This document shows positions 1 to 8,900 of a DNA stretch of 33,324 nucleotides, piece by piece; position 1 is the first letter of the stretch, and each line of letters opens with the position of its first letter. The position numbers and the translations under genes were made by a program. The notes beneath the pieces were generated by a model. The model had not been told where the DNA came from. It saw only the letters and a list, made by a program, of their open reading frames with translations, and searched no databases. Origin of the DNA: Lentinus brumalis (lineage: Eukaryota > Basidiomycota > Agaricomycetes > Polyporales > Polyporaceae). The stretch lies in NCBI GenBank assembly GCA_001792895.1, contig MARA01000102.1:1-33324 (forward strand). The letters are read 5' to 3'.

Positions 1-378
1 GATTTCCAGAAACCTCGAGGTGTGCCAGCGAGACGACGCAGGAGGGACGGAGCGGAGGCAGCGGGCTGAGCGCTGAGCAGCCGCAGCCGCGCAGATGCAG
101 ACGCACTCCGAGCTTCTAGCGGCGAGATGCAGAAGAGGCAGGACGCCCAGAAAAACAGACATACGGGCAGCGGGGGGCAGAAAAATATATTTCCTGGGAC
201 GAGTGTACATGTGTTTCTCCTGCCGTCCTCCTGCCCGCGACACAATTTCTGTGCGCACTTCCTGTCCCATTCCAACCACCGCTACTGCCCAGCTGCCCAG
301 GCCCATCTGCCAGTAATCTGCCCAGTGACTCCGACAGTGACCCCTAACGATTCGTTTGTTTCTCTGGCAGCACAGCAG

Positions 379-411
379 CATCGGCATCGGGCATCGGGCA
401 TCGGCATCGGC
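379..411. repeat. ATCGGGC heptamer minisatellite (unit 1)
   Basis: Imperfect run of GCATCGG/GCATCGGG units exactly where tRNase Z similarity is lost in exon 3. The equivalent positions hold four clean heptamers in unit 2 and three in unit 3. Confidence 0.8.
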
Positions 412-469
412 GCGGATCGCCGCACGCGCACTCGGGCCTGGCGCACCGGGAGCACGCTGCACACGACGC

Positions 470-2560
470 ACAGGAACGGCGTGCAGAGGATGCTCCGTCC
501 GGATGTTCTCGTCCTTGGAACGTACTTGGCGAAGAACGGCGAGTCGGTGAATGAAGCGAGAAGAGAGGGAATGTGTGCAGGCGTCGGTACGTCAAGGATC
601 AGAACAGCCTGCCGACTATTAAGTTGTGCAACCCATTGCCCATCGCGAGTAGACTCACCTGTGGTGCCTCGCTAGGTCCAACACACTCTTCAGGTCGAAC
701 AGTGCGTTGTATCTTCCCACCCTGCCCATCGTCCACCTCGAAGGTAACCGTCTCTCCCTTGGTCAGGCGCCCGCGCAAAGGCCCGCGAACACCGAGTTCC
801 TCAGCCTTCTTGACGTCGAATTTGCCGCGTACACTTGGACCGACACACAGGTAGCCAAGCGTAGGCAACGTCGCAGGATCGACGCCTCCACCGGCGACAA
901 GACCGGGCAGTCGCGCGTACTTGCGGTCAGAGCGAACGTCATGTTCTGCGGCGGCGGCGGCTCCGGCGGGTTCTTGGAGTGCGTTTGCTCTCCGCTTCGC
1001 CCCCTTCGATGTCGATGGGTCCGCTTTCGGTGGCGGCTGCATCGGGAACATCTCCTGCAACATAAGCTTCCGCCATTCCTGTGCGTCCGCGCCGGTAAGG
1101 CTCGTTGGGTTGAAGTTCTCTCTCCGCGCCTGCACGGACAGGGTAGGCGATACGGGGACGTGGACTCAACAGCGCGGTCAATGAGTGGAGGAGTGGACCG
1201 TTTGGACGCGGTGGGAGGAGAGGCCGATCGCTTCCTCTTGAGTGGGCGTGCCGAAGGCTCCCCGATATCGACCCCGTCGACAGAAGGATACAAGGGTATC
1301 GAATAGACCGAGAGATTTTCGTCCTTGAAGACCGGGGAGGGCGAAGCGGCCGGTTGTGCACTGACCAGAGCGGTAGGTGCCTCGACTGCCTTGACAACCA
1401 TAGTCGAACTACACACACGCTTGAGAATTTGCGACACAGATAGAGTGGAGTCACGAACCGGTATGTGTAGCTACGCATCGTGGCGAGGTAGTGCATAAGA
1501 CCATACGGGCCCACAATGTCGATTGCAGGCACTGCCGCGTCTGCGCACAACATCAACAGGCCTATAGACACGGCATATCAGCGTCACGTCGATTGTTTCG
1601 CTCGGCAGGTCAATGGACTGATGGGCGATTCGCCCGGTGAAGCACATCGTGAGTGGACGACTATTCGTAAGGGATTAACACAGGTTCGGCAGTTCTAACT
1701 CCAACTCGGAGAAGTCGGAGCTCGAGCGTGACAAACCTCGTCTGGACAATCCTTCCAGACTTCGCTTCAAGCCCTGTCCGACCCAGTAAGCGATTCCAAT
1801 GGATAATCTGTCCTCTCCAGACTCCCAGACTTTAGATAGAAGCAATCCGAGGCTCTTCCGAGCCTCCAGACCGCTCTTCTCTCGCATCTTGCTTCGTTGC
1901 CAGTTTCGCCCTACTGTATTCAACCTGGCTTCTGGATGCTTACGGGTTGGAGGCTCGCAGACCGGCCGAGGTCGTCACACTAATCATCCCCGCAATTTGA
2001 AATTATATCCTCTATGGATACACGCAGTATGATAGTCTCTAGTTCAAATTGCGAGCTGTTGTGAGACATCTCTGCCCCCTTGCGATGTGACATGGTGTCT
2101 GACGGCGCAACTTGTGTAGAAGCATCAGACTAAGGAGTGCCTTTTCCTGCGACTGAGGCAAGGCGGTCTGCAGGAGACATCACACCTGCCCCAGACATAG
2201 GAAGAGTCGAAGCTCGGGATGGGTCAAGGAGGGTCATGGTTCCGCTTCATACTGACAACTGGCCGGTTGACCACACAGACCCAGCAGCTCGTAGCTTTAA
2301 GGGATGTGCAGCGGGAGAGCTTCTGCCACACGACGCGTATGAGATGAACACATACCTGGCACCCCACCGCACCTATGCGTCCCAGCAGCGGTCACAAAAA
2401 GCCCCTTCGTCTTCCTGATAGAATGGTGGCTCTGCAGCCATGCACGGCCCATGCCCTCGCTTGCATTGAAGATGTACTTGGCGGTTCCGAAGTTCACGAG
2501 CAGAGTCGGCTCGGTGTCGGACGTGGCGCCAGTGAGCACGGACACGTTCCAGGCAGACAT
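470..2560 (-). CDS. TRZ1: tRNase Z long form, N-terminal half only (unit 1, interrupted)
   Basis: This is a homologue of long tRNase Z, the endonuclease that removes 3' trailers from pre-tRNA. Exon 1 (2356-2560) starts at an ATG in a CACC context and encodes the lactamase_B_4-type start (AKYIFNASEG, then GGVPG at the splice). Exon 2 (659-1561) reads LLMLCADAAVP, LATMRSYTYR, KDENLSVYSIPL, NPTSLTGADAQEWR, KFDVKKAEELG and RLTKGETVTF, matching the family's order including the flexible-arm region. Exon 3 (from 608) gives VLILDVPTPAHIPSLL. Intron 2 (609-658) is canonical. Intron 1 is unusually long here (1562-2355). The frame breaks near 1440-1455 and again near 520, where one G is missing relative to unit 2. 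No C-terminal metallo-beta-lactamase half (HxHADH, GEGT) was found downstream. Family assignment is firm; function is unlikely. Confidence 0.83.
1625..2325. other. Unit-1-specific ~660-700 nt extra sequence in tRNase Z intron 1
   Basis: Units 2 and 3 have a 132-133 nt intron here; unit 1 has 794 nt. The edges align with units 2 and 3 but carry mostly transitions: around 1605-1622 three G-to-A differences, and around 2330-2352 one C-to-T and several G-to-A. The interior has no counterpart in the other units, is less GC-rich than its surroundings, has no long ORF, and contains an 11-bp inverted repeat (1991-2053). It could be an insertion in unit 1, a deletion shared by units 2 and 3, or a distinct allele. 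No terminal repeats or target duplication are evident at its edges. Confidence 0.75.
1991..2053. repeat. Perfect 11-bp inverted repeat around a 41-nt loop
   Basis: The left arm CGCAATTTGAA (1991-2001) is exactly complementary to TTCAAATTGCG (2043-2053). The arms and loop are AT-rich against a GC-rich background. The element lies inside the unit-1-specific intron sequence and is absent from units 2 and 3. It is too short and isolated to call a transposon. Confidence 0.7.
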
Positions 2561-2967
2561 GGTGAGGGTTCCTCCAGTATGCGGCCCAGGAGTGAGGTCA
2601 GGATGAGGACGAGGCGGCCGACGAGAGGCTAGGGTGGCAAGGGGCGGAGGGACTGAGCAATCCTACGGCATATCCAAGCCAGATTGCCACAGAGTCGCGG
2701 GCAATGGGAGACACCGCGAGCGCAACAGAAGCCTGATGATACAAGCTCTTAGAGAATCCACGCCGCAGTATGACAGGCAGAGAGTCTGAGTCAAAGTGGG
2801 TCGCGCGCCCGCAAATTCTGCGTCGGGCAGACGCTTTCGGAAGTCCCGTTGCCTGATTAGTCGCTCGATCTGCCGCGCTCCCTCCGCTGCTGCATCGCTC
2901 CGCCCTGTCCTCTCAGCCCATCCCGCTGCACCTTCACCTTCTGCCACAGGCAAGCTACGCCCACGCC
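2561..2967. promoter_or_regulatory. Divergent spacer between tRNase Z and a plus-strand ORF (unit 1)
   Basis: About 400 bp lie between the minus-strand tRNase Z start (2560) and the plus-strand ATG at 2968. I see no sustained ORF, and the segment is the natural place for a shared promoter. The sequence is pyrimidine-rich toward the plus-strand ORF. The stretch nearest that ORF (about 2870-2940) is among the least conserved in the array. Equivalent spacers are 13975-14412 and 25412-25775. No TATA box is convincing. Confidence 0.3.
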
Positions 2968-3159
2968 ATGCACATACACTCCAATTTGCCAGGTGCGTAC
3001 TCCCTATCTCAGACATATCGTACATGACACTGACGCGTTGCTGCAATAGTCCAAGTTGCTCTGCCGGGCCTAGCCACGTTCACATCGCGTCCTACCGCCC
3101 ACGTCCACTCGTCCGCCCGAGTCGCGTACCACAACATATCCATCCACGCGTGTTCATAA
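2968..3159 (+). CDS. Small spliced ORF of unknown function (unit 1 version)
   Basis: Exon 1 is 2968-2992, starting ATGCACATACAC. An intron follows at 2993-3049 (57 nt) with donor GTGCGT, a CACTGAC branch-like site and acceptor CAATAG. Exon 2 begins at 3050. The spliced frame stops at TAA 3157-3159 after 44 codons. In unit 2 this stop lies in a segment that is deleted, and the frame runs on. The intron signals are good, which supports plus-strand transcription. I do not recognise the product, and upstream exons cannot be excluded. Confidence 0.3.
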
Positions 3160-3238
3160 CCCACTGGACCCTCTCCATTGTCGGAAACACGCCAGAACGC
3201 GCCCCAAACCGACGCACGGCCGCCAAGACGTGTTTGCT

Positions 3239-3250
3239 CGCGCGCGCGCG
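3239..3250. repeat. (CG)6 alternating tract
   Basis: A 12-nt run of alternating CG, conserved at 14639-14650 and 26032-26043. Short alternating purine-pyrimidine tracts can adopt left-handed DNA, but this may simply reflect coding sequence (RARARD-like) in a GC-rich exon. Confidence 0.6.
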
Positions 3251-3778
3251 ACAAAATCGCATACCACACCCGCCCATTCGCCCGCACACAAGCGCAACAT
3301 GGCGCATTCGATAGCTGCACAATACGCGAACCGAGGGATATTGTTGTCTTGATAAACGGCGCACGGTACGTCGTGCTATCGTCGATTCACTGCTAACCCG
3401 CGCTCCATTTCCCAAATCACTCGTCCGTATCCCCGCATCAGCGTACAAGCAACTCCCACAGCCTCCCGTGAACCTCCCTGCGACAGGCCGAAGCGGGTTT
3501 GCGCCGATCCGAGGAGGTCGGAAATCGCGCTCGGAGTCGCCGTTTAATGGCGCACTCAAGCACGACCTCGACTTCCCGGCCGACGCACGCTCACGCCGCC
3601 GACCGAGCCATCTACTGCACGACAAACAGACGTCAACGGCTCCACCGATACGCTGGATACAGCATGCGGGAGCCGGAACGACCGCTTCGACATCCTCGTC
3701 CCTCGGCCAACCTCGTCTACTCGAACCGCCCTAGCACATCCAGTTCCCGCCCTATCACCCTCCAACCAAGTGCTACAA

Positions 3779-4750
3779 GCTACGCTGAACGTTTCTTATC
3801 AAAGCGTTTACCTCTCGCGTCGATCCGAGCGGGTCTCAAAATCGGCCAAAAGTGCGATTTCATTGCACTTTCGCCGCCCCGCCCGCTCCCGCCGACTCTC
3901 CCACACGTCCTCCGCCTCCGGACGGCCGGCAGACACCTCAAAAGTGCTGCACCAGTCCTCCCGCCTATGAACGGCCGAGCTGCGCGCTGCGCGGACGAGT
4001 TCCCAAACCTCGTCGTCACCGCGGCCCGCGGGCACCTCCGCATGCTCGAACCGCCGTATCTCCCCCCAATCGCACCCTCTCACCGTCAAACCGGGTGCTA
4101 TGGGCTACGTTGAACGTTTCCCGTCCACCCAGCACCATCTCGCGTCGATCCGGGCGGGTCTGTAAATCGGTCGAAAGTGCGATTTCATTGCACTTTCGCC
4201 GCCCGCCCGCTCGCGCCGACTCTCCCGGCCGTCTTCCGCACCCAGACGGCTGGCGGACAACTTGTATGTTCCGTACTGGTCCTCTAGCGTGTGCACGACG
4301 ACGCTGCGCGCCGCCCGGACGAGTTCTGCCATCTCGTCATCACCGTGGCCAGCGGTCACTCCCGGTCACTCGAACCCCCGTATCACTCCCGGTTCTCGCA
4401 CCATCGCCGTCAAACACGGCCCTACGGCCTACGTTGGACGTTTTCTGTCCAACCCAGTCCGTCTCGCGCGGATCCGAGCAGGTCTCAAAACCGCTCGAAT
4501 GTGCGATTTCATTGCACATTCGCCGCCCGCCCATTCTCGCCGACTCTCCCGCTCGCGCACCGCACCCGGACGGCCGCAAAACACATCGAACGCGGCGTGA
4601 TAGTCCTCGAGACTATGTGCGACCGCCTTGCGCACCGGTACGGCCGGTTTGAAAATCGAGTCCGCGGGCCAGCCCGAGCGGGTTGCCCGCCAGGTCAGTG
4701 TTCAGGCCGTATCTCGGCGGTCCCTCCCCGGATCTCCACGAAACCGGTTG
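3779..4750. repeat. Degenerate ~325-bp tandem repeats, three units, each with a hairpin (unit 1)
   Basis: The anchor TACG(C/T)TG(A/G)ACGTTT occurs at 3781, 4106 and 4430, giving periods of 325 and 324 bp. Each unit holds a hairpin with the same 9-nt loop GATTTCATT: 3849-3871, 4172-4198 and 4496-4522. Outside the hairpins the units differ by roughly a third of positions. Many differences are wobble-like, suggesting past coding constraint. A minus-strand reading is conserved between repeats (GDDE.ELVRAARS, SRRERAG), but so is a plus-strand reading (DEF..LV.T, LEPPY). The two readings share wobble positions, so I cannot choose a strand. No known domain is recognised. A poorer repeat-like copy flanks each side (near 3507 and 4800). 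Confidence 0.8.
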
Positions 4751-4816
4751 ACCCGGCTACGCGAACACTAGCGCATTGAATCAAGGCTGTTTCGCGCGGA
4801 TCCGAGGAGGTCGCGA

Positions 4817-5078
4817 ATGTCGCGTTCGTGCCAGTGCGCTGCCCCGGACTCGCCACCGCTCTCCCGGCCGGTACGTCTCCCCGGCTGCCTCCAAATCACT
4901 CCGGGGGAAGGCTGTGGTACTCACGACTCCGCCTAACACGCTTTGGCAGCTGGAAGGCGACTCCTCAACATCGACCTCGACGCCGTCGACTGCCTCCGCG
5001 GGCAGGAGGACCGACCGGCCGTATCTCGACGACCGAGCATCAACCGCCCGCGCCGTCTGCTATCTCAGACTCAACTGA
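4817..5078 (+). CDS. Short spliced ORF, 60 aa, Ser/Thr-rich, unknown (unit 1)
   Basis: Exon 1 is 4817-4870 (18 codons from ATG), followed by a 79-nt intron at 4871-4949 with donor GTACGT, branch CGCCTAAC and acceptor TTTGGCAG. Exon 2 is 4950-5078 and ends in TGA. The intron is one of the clearest in the window and fixes the plus strand. The product is Ser/Thr/Pro-rich (DSSTSTSTPSTAS) and of unknown function. A second, longer reading also fits: another frame through the same intron and a further intron (5133-5206; GTGCGA to CCTTAG) is open to TGA at 5337 (RRLLNIDLDAVDC, ETKPATIFAAFDG) but has no visible ATG. The 60-aa ORF is therefore only one option for a real transcript. Confidence 0.35.
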
Positions 5079-5189
5079 GCTCGGGCACTCGGTCTCAACC
5101 GCGCCGGACGCGTGCGTATACTCCGGGACAAGGTGCGAGCTCTCAGCATGGGTGCGTCCGCTCTGCCCGGCCATCTCTGCGTGTCATGC

Positions 5190-5798
5190 TCACGTTCTCC
5201 CCTTAGTCGGAACTCTGCACGGACGTCCTGAAACGAAGCCCGCGACCATCTTCGCTGCGTTCGACGGTGCGGCATGCGACGGAACGGCGCAGTTCACGGC
5301 GCGCACACCGTCAAGACACGCTCCCAACCGCCCGTGAGGTGCATGCCCGGGCAATAGAACTGCCCGGCTCTCCGGCTCAACCAAACGTGCGGTACCCAAA
5401 CGCTCACACAGCGACACCGTCGACGGCAAGAACTCGCCAATCCTGCCGGACGGCGTCGACTCGAAGCTCCGTAACGCCACGCGGAAACAAGAAGACCCGG
5501 AAACTCGTGCGCATTGCGCACTGCACACGTCTGCTGACACCTGCGTGCAAGCAGCCGCAATCTCGAACAAGAGCACGAGAGCGTCCCACTCCCCGGACTC
5601 CGGAGCAACATACGAAGCCAGTACTGGCCAAACCGAGTCGAAACACGCCGCCTGGCGGACAGACTCACGAAGCAGAAACCGACACTGGACACAGAGGTCC
5701 GGAGCGCACCGCAGACGCAGAGCGTGCTCCGGGCATCTGCGACGCAGCGCGCCGGCGGGGGCGGGAAGACGGGCAAAGCAAGTCTCTATCGGCGACAC
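5190..5798 (-). CDS. Open minus-strand frame, 202 codons, possibly a continuation of the upstream minus-strand gene
   Basis: This frame is open only in unit 1. It directly follows the last intron donor found for the minus-strand gene at 5830-7469. Its composition is protein-like (e.g. SGEWDALVLLFEIA, VRQAACFDSVWPVLASYV). In units 2 and 3 the same frame is broken by a 4-nt insertion near 17155/28549 and a 1-nt insertion near 16956/28350. In those units the plus strand is open for 196 codons over the same DNA, in antisense register. It may be a genuine exon of the minus-strand gene or an antisense shadow. No family is recognised. Confidence 0.3.
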   Translation of the reverse strand: MSPIETCFARLPAPAGALRRRCPEHALRLRCAPDLCVQCRFLLRESVRQAACFDSVWPVLASYVAPESGEWDALVLLFEIAAACTQVSADVCSAQCARVSGSSCFRVALRSFESTPSGRIGEFLPSTVSLCERLGTARLVEPESRAVLLPGHAPHGRLGACLDGVRAVNCAVPSHAAPSNAAKMVAGFVSGRPCRVPTKGRT

Positions 5799-5829
5799 TC
5801 GAGCACGGAGGCCGCTACTACCTACTCAC

Positions 5830-7469
5830 CAATAGATCTTGCTTGCCGGACTGCTTGCGTGTGGCGGGATGCGGGCTGGTCGGGGCGGCGGGTGGTCCGA
5901 GATGTACAGAATGTCTTGACGGTGCGATTACGCACACCGGGCATGGCGGGAGGCTGGATGCCTCCCGGCGCATGAAGTGCCGAGAACCTGCAGTACTCGC
6001 AGTCAGTAGATAGATCACCGCAGAATACTATGAACCAGACTTACCTCTGCCGTTCGTGCAGTCGGCGTGGGCTGTCGTCTGAGCCCTGTCAAAGCCTCAT
6101 GTCAGCCTGTGCCGCATGAAATCGAATGTGATGTTACCTTTGAACTAGCGGACATGCTCGCCCTGCGTGTGGAGATAGCGATCTTCGCGACTGCCAATGA
6201 GTCCGAAGTCGCACAGGGCGCGATACGCGAGCCTGCGAGTTGAGAGTCCGTCCTGGAGCAACCGTGAGCGTGCACGAAGTCCGTGAAAGGCTCAGGCCTG
6301 TGCGACTCACCATCGCATCATTCGCGCGAAGCATGGCCGACAGATCCTTGGAGTGCTGCGAGAGCGGCCAACGTGGGTCCCAGTCGTCCTTCGAGCTGAC
6401 CGGGAAGTCCGTTGCTTGTGCGTCCTACTAGTAGCGAGTTACTGGGTCTGCTCGTATGGCTTGACGTCCTGCCGGTGCACAGAACTGCAATGGTCACGAA
6501 GTCAATCGCCGCGGCCTGCTGCGCAGATATGAATGAATTCATGCTCACCATACCATGGTATAGCGAGTACAACCGGCATGTCGGACCAAGTTGCAGTCGA
6601 GCTCGGTCGAAGGCCTTGATATGTCAGAGTCAGGCATAGACATCGTCGAAAAGCTTGTCCGAGTCAACGTACCTTCCAATGAGAGTCGTTGGATAGTCGT
6701 CGAGTCGATGGAGGCAGCTACGTATCCGTCCGGCGACATCTCTGTGAATACGAAGCGTGTCAGCGCTGTTCCAGTACTCGGAGCGGTAACGCACCGATGT
6801 ACAAAGCTGCCTGGTCCCGAGGCATAAAGTCCGTCGTGGTAACTTAAGAACGATATCCGATGGTGTTCTGACAGATGTTGGTTAGCTACGAGGGCCGCGA
6901 ATAGACGGGCCCGGGCGATGTTGTGCTCACCTCGACATCCTGGTAGCGTGATCGGGTGGGACTGGGAGGTACGAAGACCAACTACAACCAGCTAGGACGA
7001 GCATGAGGTCAGCAAAGGCGAGGGAACTGGAGGACGGTAATACTCCGTTGCTGGAGTAGCGCGTTGAGTCTACGGAGATGGTGATGTTAGTCGAGCTTGA
7101 AGGATCAACGAGTGAACATGGTAGAAAGCGTACCTTTTGCAAGCAACATCTTGAGAATTTGCAGCTGTATCAGACGTTCAGCAAAGCTGTAGTATATACG
7201 AGAATGAGCAGAATCTCACCTGTCAGCTTTCTGGTATGCGGATGGATGGCGTAGTGAGGAGAGTGGAGGAGCTAGGGTGATGACCCAGGGCTCGGAGAGA
7301 ACAAGGAGGGCGAATACAAGGGTGGGTGTGTCGGATAGGGAGATATACTAGTCGGATGAGAGGAGGAGGAGGGAACTCGAGAGAAGACACGAAGAACCAA
7401 AATACAGTCGTGATACAAACAGCACTAAGTACATATATGTACGCCTGCATAGTAGTCTCGGAGGGACAT
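5830..7469 (-). CDS. Multi-intron gene of unknown function (unit 1, with premature stop)
   Basis: Minus-strand gene starting at ATG 7469 (MSLRDYYAG). Exons supported by GT-AG pairs and compatible phase: 7443-7469, 7220-7347, 7134-7186, 6931-7069, 6795-6867, 6673-6741, 6549-6614, a less certain one from 6484 to 6311 (internal intron likely), 6138-6252, 6045-6085 and 5830-5995. Introns carry CTAAC/CTGAC branch sites, e.g. in the one ending at 7070. Readable stretches include TLVFALLVLSEPWVITLA, FAERLIQLQILKMLLAK and LYASGPGSFVHRDVAGRIR. Exon 5 has one extra base compared with unit 3. Codon TAG at 6145-6147 interrupts the frame where units 2 and 3 have CAG. One proposed intron (7187-7219) is only 33 nt, suspiciously short. 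The 3' end is unknown and the gene may continue below 5800. No domain is recognised. Confidence 0.5.
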
Positions 7470-7793
7470 GGTACCTAGAAGCACGAAGGAGAAGCGCAAT
7501 AGAGGAGGGTATAGCAGCAGAATGTATACTAGTGTGCAATAAATGGGAGATTGGAGACCACCCAGTATGGGGGAGGGTATGGAGGGAACGTGAGGGAATG
7601 GGTACGGGTGCGCGAGAGGCGTCGTCGAGATGACGGGGTACTTATACATGTTCTGGACCTGCGAGTCACGGGCTCCAGAACTTTAACTTGTTGAACGTCT
7701 CAGGTTCGCACGAGCATGCGGGGTCGCCGACCAACCAGAGGGCAGGCGGTGAGACCGGGCGAGGGCAGGCGCAGCCAGACGGAGCAGAACGAC

Positions 7794-8045
7794 TAGCGCA
7801 GTTCCAGACGAACAAAGCTGTCTCGGCTCAGAGAAGATGCCTTCTCAACGTAATAGAGGCGCTGAGAACTTGATGGTTGTATTCCGGCTCCAAGTTTTGT
7901 CGGACAGTCGGCGCACGAAGGGACGAGGACAGGGTCCTCGAAAGCGTGCGTTCCGCGGTGTTTCGTGCATTTCCAGGGCAGTTCGGAGTACTTGCAGTAT
8001 CCAGAGCTGGCCAGGCTTTAATGGGGCTGTAGACGCTGACGCCAC
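7794..8045 (-). CDS. Possible exon or small ORF upstream of the unknown minus-strand gene (unit 1)
   Basis: A minus-strand frame ending at a TAG near 7794 reads TKLGAGIQPSSSQRLYYVEK and is retained in all three units with a few substitutions, although its upstream end differs by indels. It lies about 300 bp upstream of the start of the minus-strand gene, on the same strand. An overlapping plus-strand frame (7688-7873) is also open, so the evidence is weak. No family is recognised. Confidence 0.25.
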
Positions 8046-8209
8046 AAGTCAAAGACTCGATCCAAGAGGCCTCCGCCGATGTGCGAATGCCCGGGCTTGC
8101 AGCCTACAAGCAGAGCGTTGCTCGACCCGATACTGCAGATTTAGAGTGTCATATCAGCCTCTAGCACCATGTATTAGCTAGTAGATATCTTATTTAGCGT
8201 TCAATATTC

Positions 8210-8422
8210 ATGATTTGGGCCGCGCTGTGTCTGCAACAGCAGAACGAGCGGAACGCGAACGCGCGCTATTGGCGAAGGTCGCGATTTCGAAGAGCGCTTA
8301 CATTGCCTTTTTCGCTCGACACCTCTTCTGGCAACAACTCCGAGTCTCCCGACGCGGAATCCGGCCTCTTTCTCCCGTTCGTCCGTCCTCCGACCCAATT
8401 TCAGGAGCTTACTGTGCCATAA
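8210..8422 (+). CDS. Possible coding segment of unknown function (unit 1)
   Basis: A plus-strand frame of 70 codons containing SLDTSSGNNSESPDAESG and FVRPPTQFQEL. Between units the two substitutions I can compare are mild in this frame (A/T, S/A) but radical in the overlapping frame (R/H, L/R). The 3-nt deletion in unit 2 keeps the frame. This gives weak support for coding. The frame ends soon after and neighbouring exons were not found. Confidence 0.3.
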   Translation: MIWAALCLQQQNERNANARYWRRSRFRRALTLPFSLDTSSGNNSESPDAESGLFLPFVRPPTQFQELTVP

Positions 8423-8594
8423 TGGAGCAGATCTCGCATTCTGCAGCTCTTTCTACTGGGCTTACCTCTCAATCCTTACACTGTTAAATTGTGAACTCTC
8501 GGGTCTGCTTTCAAGACTTCAGTCATCCAAGCTCCTGCATCATATGCCTGCCTTCAATGTAAGTGCAGCATAGTCTACATTGTATCTGCATGTT

Positions 8595-8900
8595 AGCACT
8601 GTGTGCTGCTACTGATATTTTATGCGCGAGGATAAGCATTCAGCAAAAGCTGATAGGTTCTCGTGGACATGTCCATGCCGCCATCTGGGCCTGAATGATC
8701 CAGGCCCTGATCCCGGCATGACCTCGTCGCACGCCACACCGTTTTACCCTTGATTTCAGATGCCGAAGCTGCCCAAGTTGGTCAGAAGCTCCCCTGGCGG
8801 CTGTAATGACAGCTTCGCCCGCTGATTGGTCTGGACTGTTGTGTACCGCACTTGAGCCACTCATCCAGCAGGTACCATCCCCGTCTATCTCATGGGGATG
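8595..8900. ncRNA. Candidate structured RNA: conserved cluster of perfect hairpins (unit 1)
   Basis: No convincing ORF crosses this segment, yet it is dense in perfect stems: AGCAC/GTGCT (8595-8607), TCAGC/GCTGA around an AAAA loop (near 8639-8653), the palindrome TGGACATGTCCA (8664-8675), a two-tier hairpin of CATGCCG (8674-8680) with CGGCATG (8714-8720) enclosing GGGCCTG (8687-8693) with CAGGCCC (8701-8707), CGAAGCTG (8764-8771) with CAGCTTCG (8810-8817), and CATCCCC (8876-8882) with GGGGATG (8894-8900). The stems are kept in units 2 and 3, apart from one C lost in the last stem of unit 3. It does not resemble U1-U6, SRP, RNase P or U3 motifs that I know, and the transcribed strand is unknown. 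It could also be the upstream region of the plus-strand gene at 9597. Confidence 0.35.

Noticed and set aside
1562..2355. Transposon insertion in tRNase Z intron 1
   Set aside because: No terminal inverted repeats at the edges, no target-site duplication, no transposase or reverse-transcriptase reading. Kept only as unit-specific sequence.
3178..3396. Plus-strand ORF starting at 3178 as an independent gene
   Set aside because: Its start is a TTG, and its last codons lie beyond a GTACGT donor at 3366. It is better read as an internal exon.
3779..4750. CRISPR-like array of regularly spaced palindromic repeats
   Set aside because: Only three repeats with ~325-bp spacing, in intron-containing eukaryotic sequence, with no cas genes. 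The spacing and repeat nature do not fit.
7223..7450. Minus-strand 75-codon ORF with a hydrophobic start (MQAYIYVLSAVCITT)
   Set aside because: It lies across the proposed first intron of the minus-strand gene, whose splice sites join a better frame, and it is not kept in unit 2.
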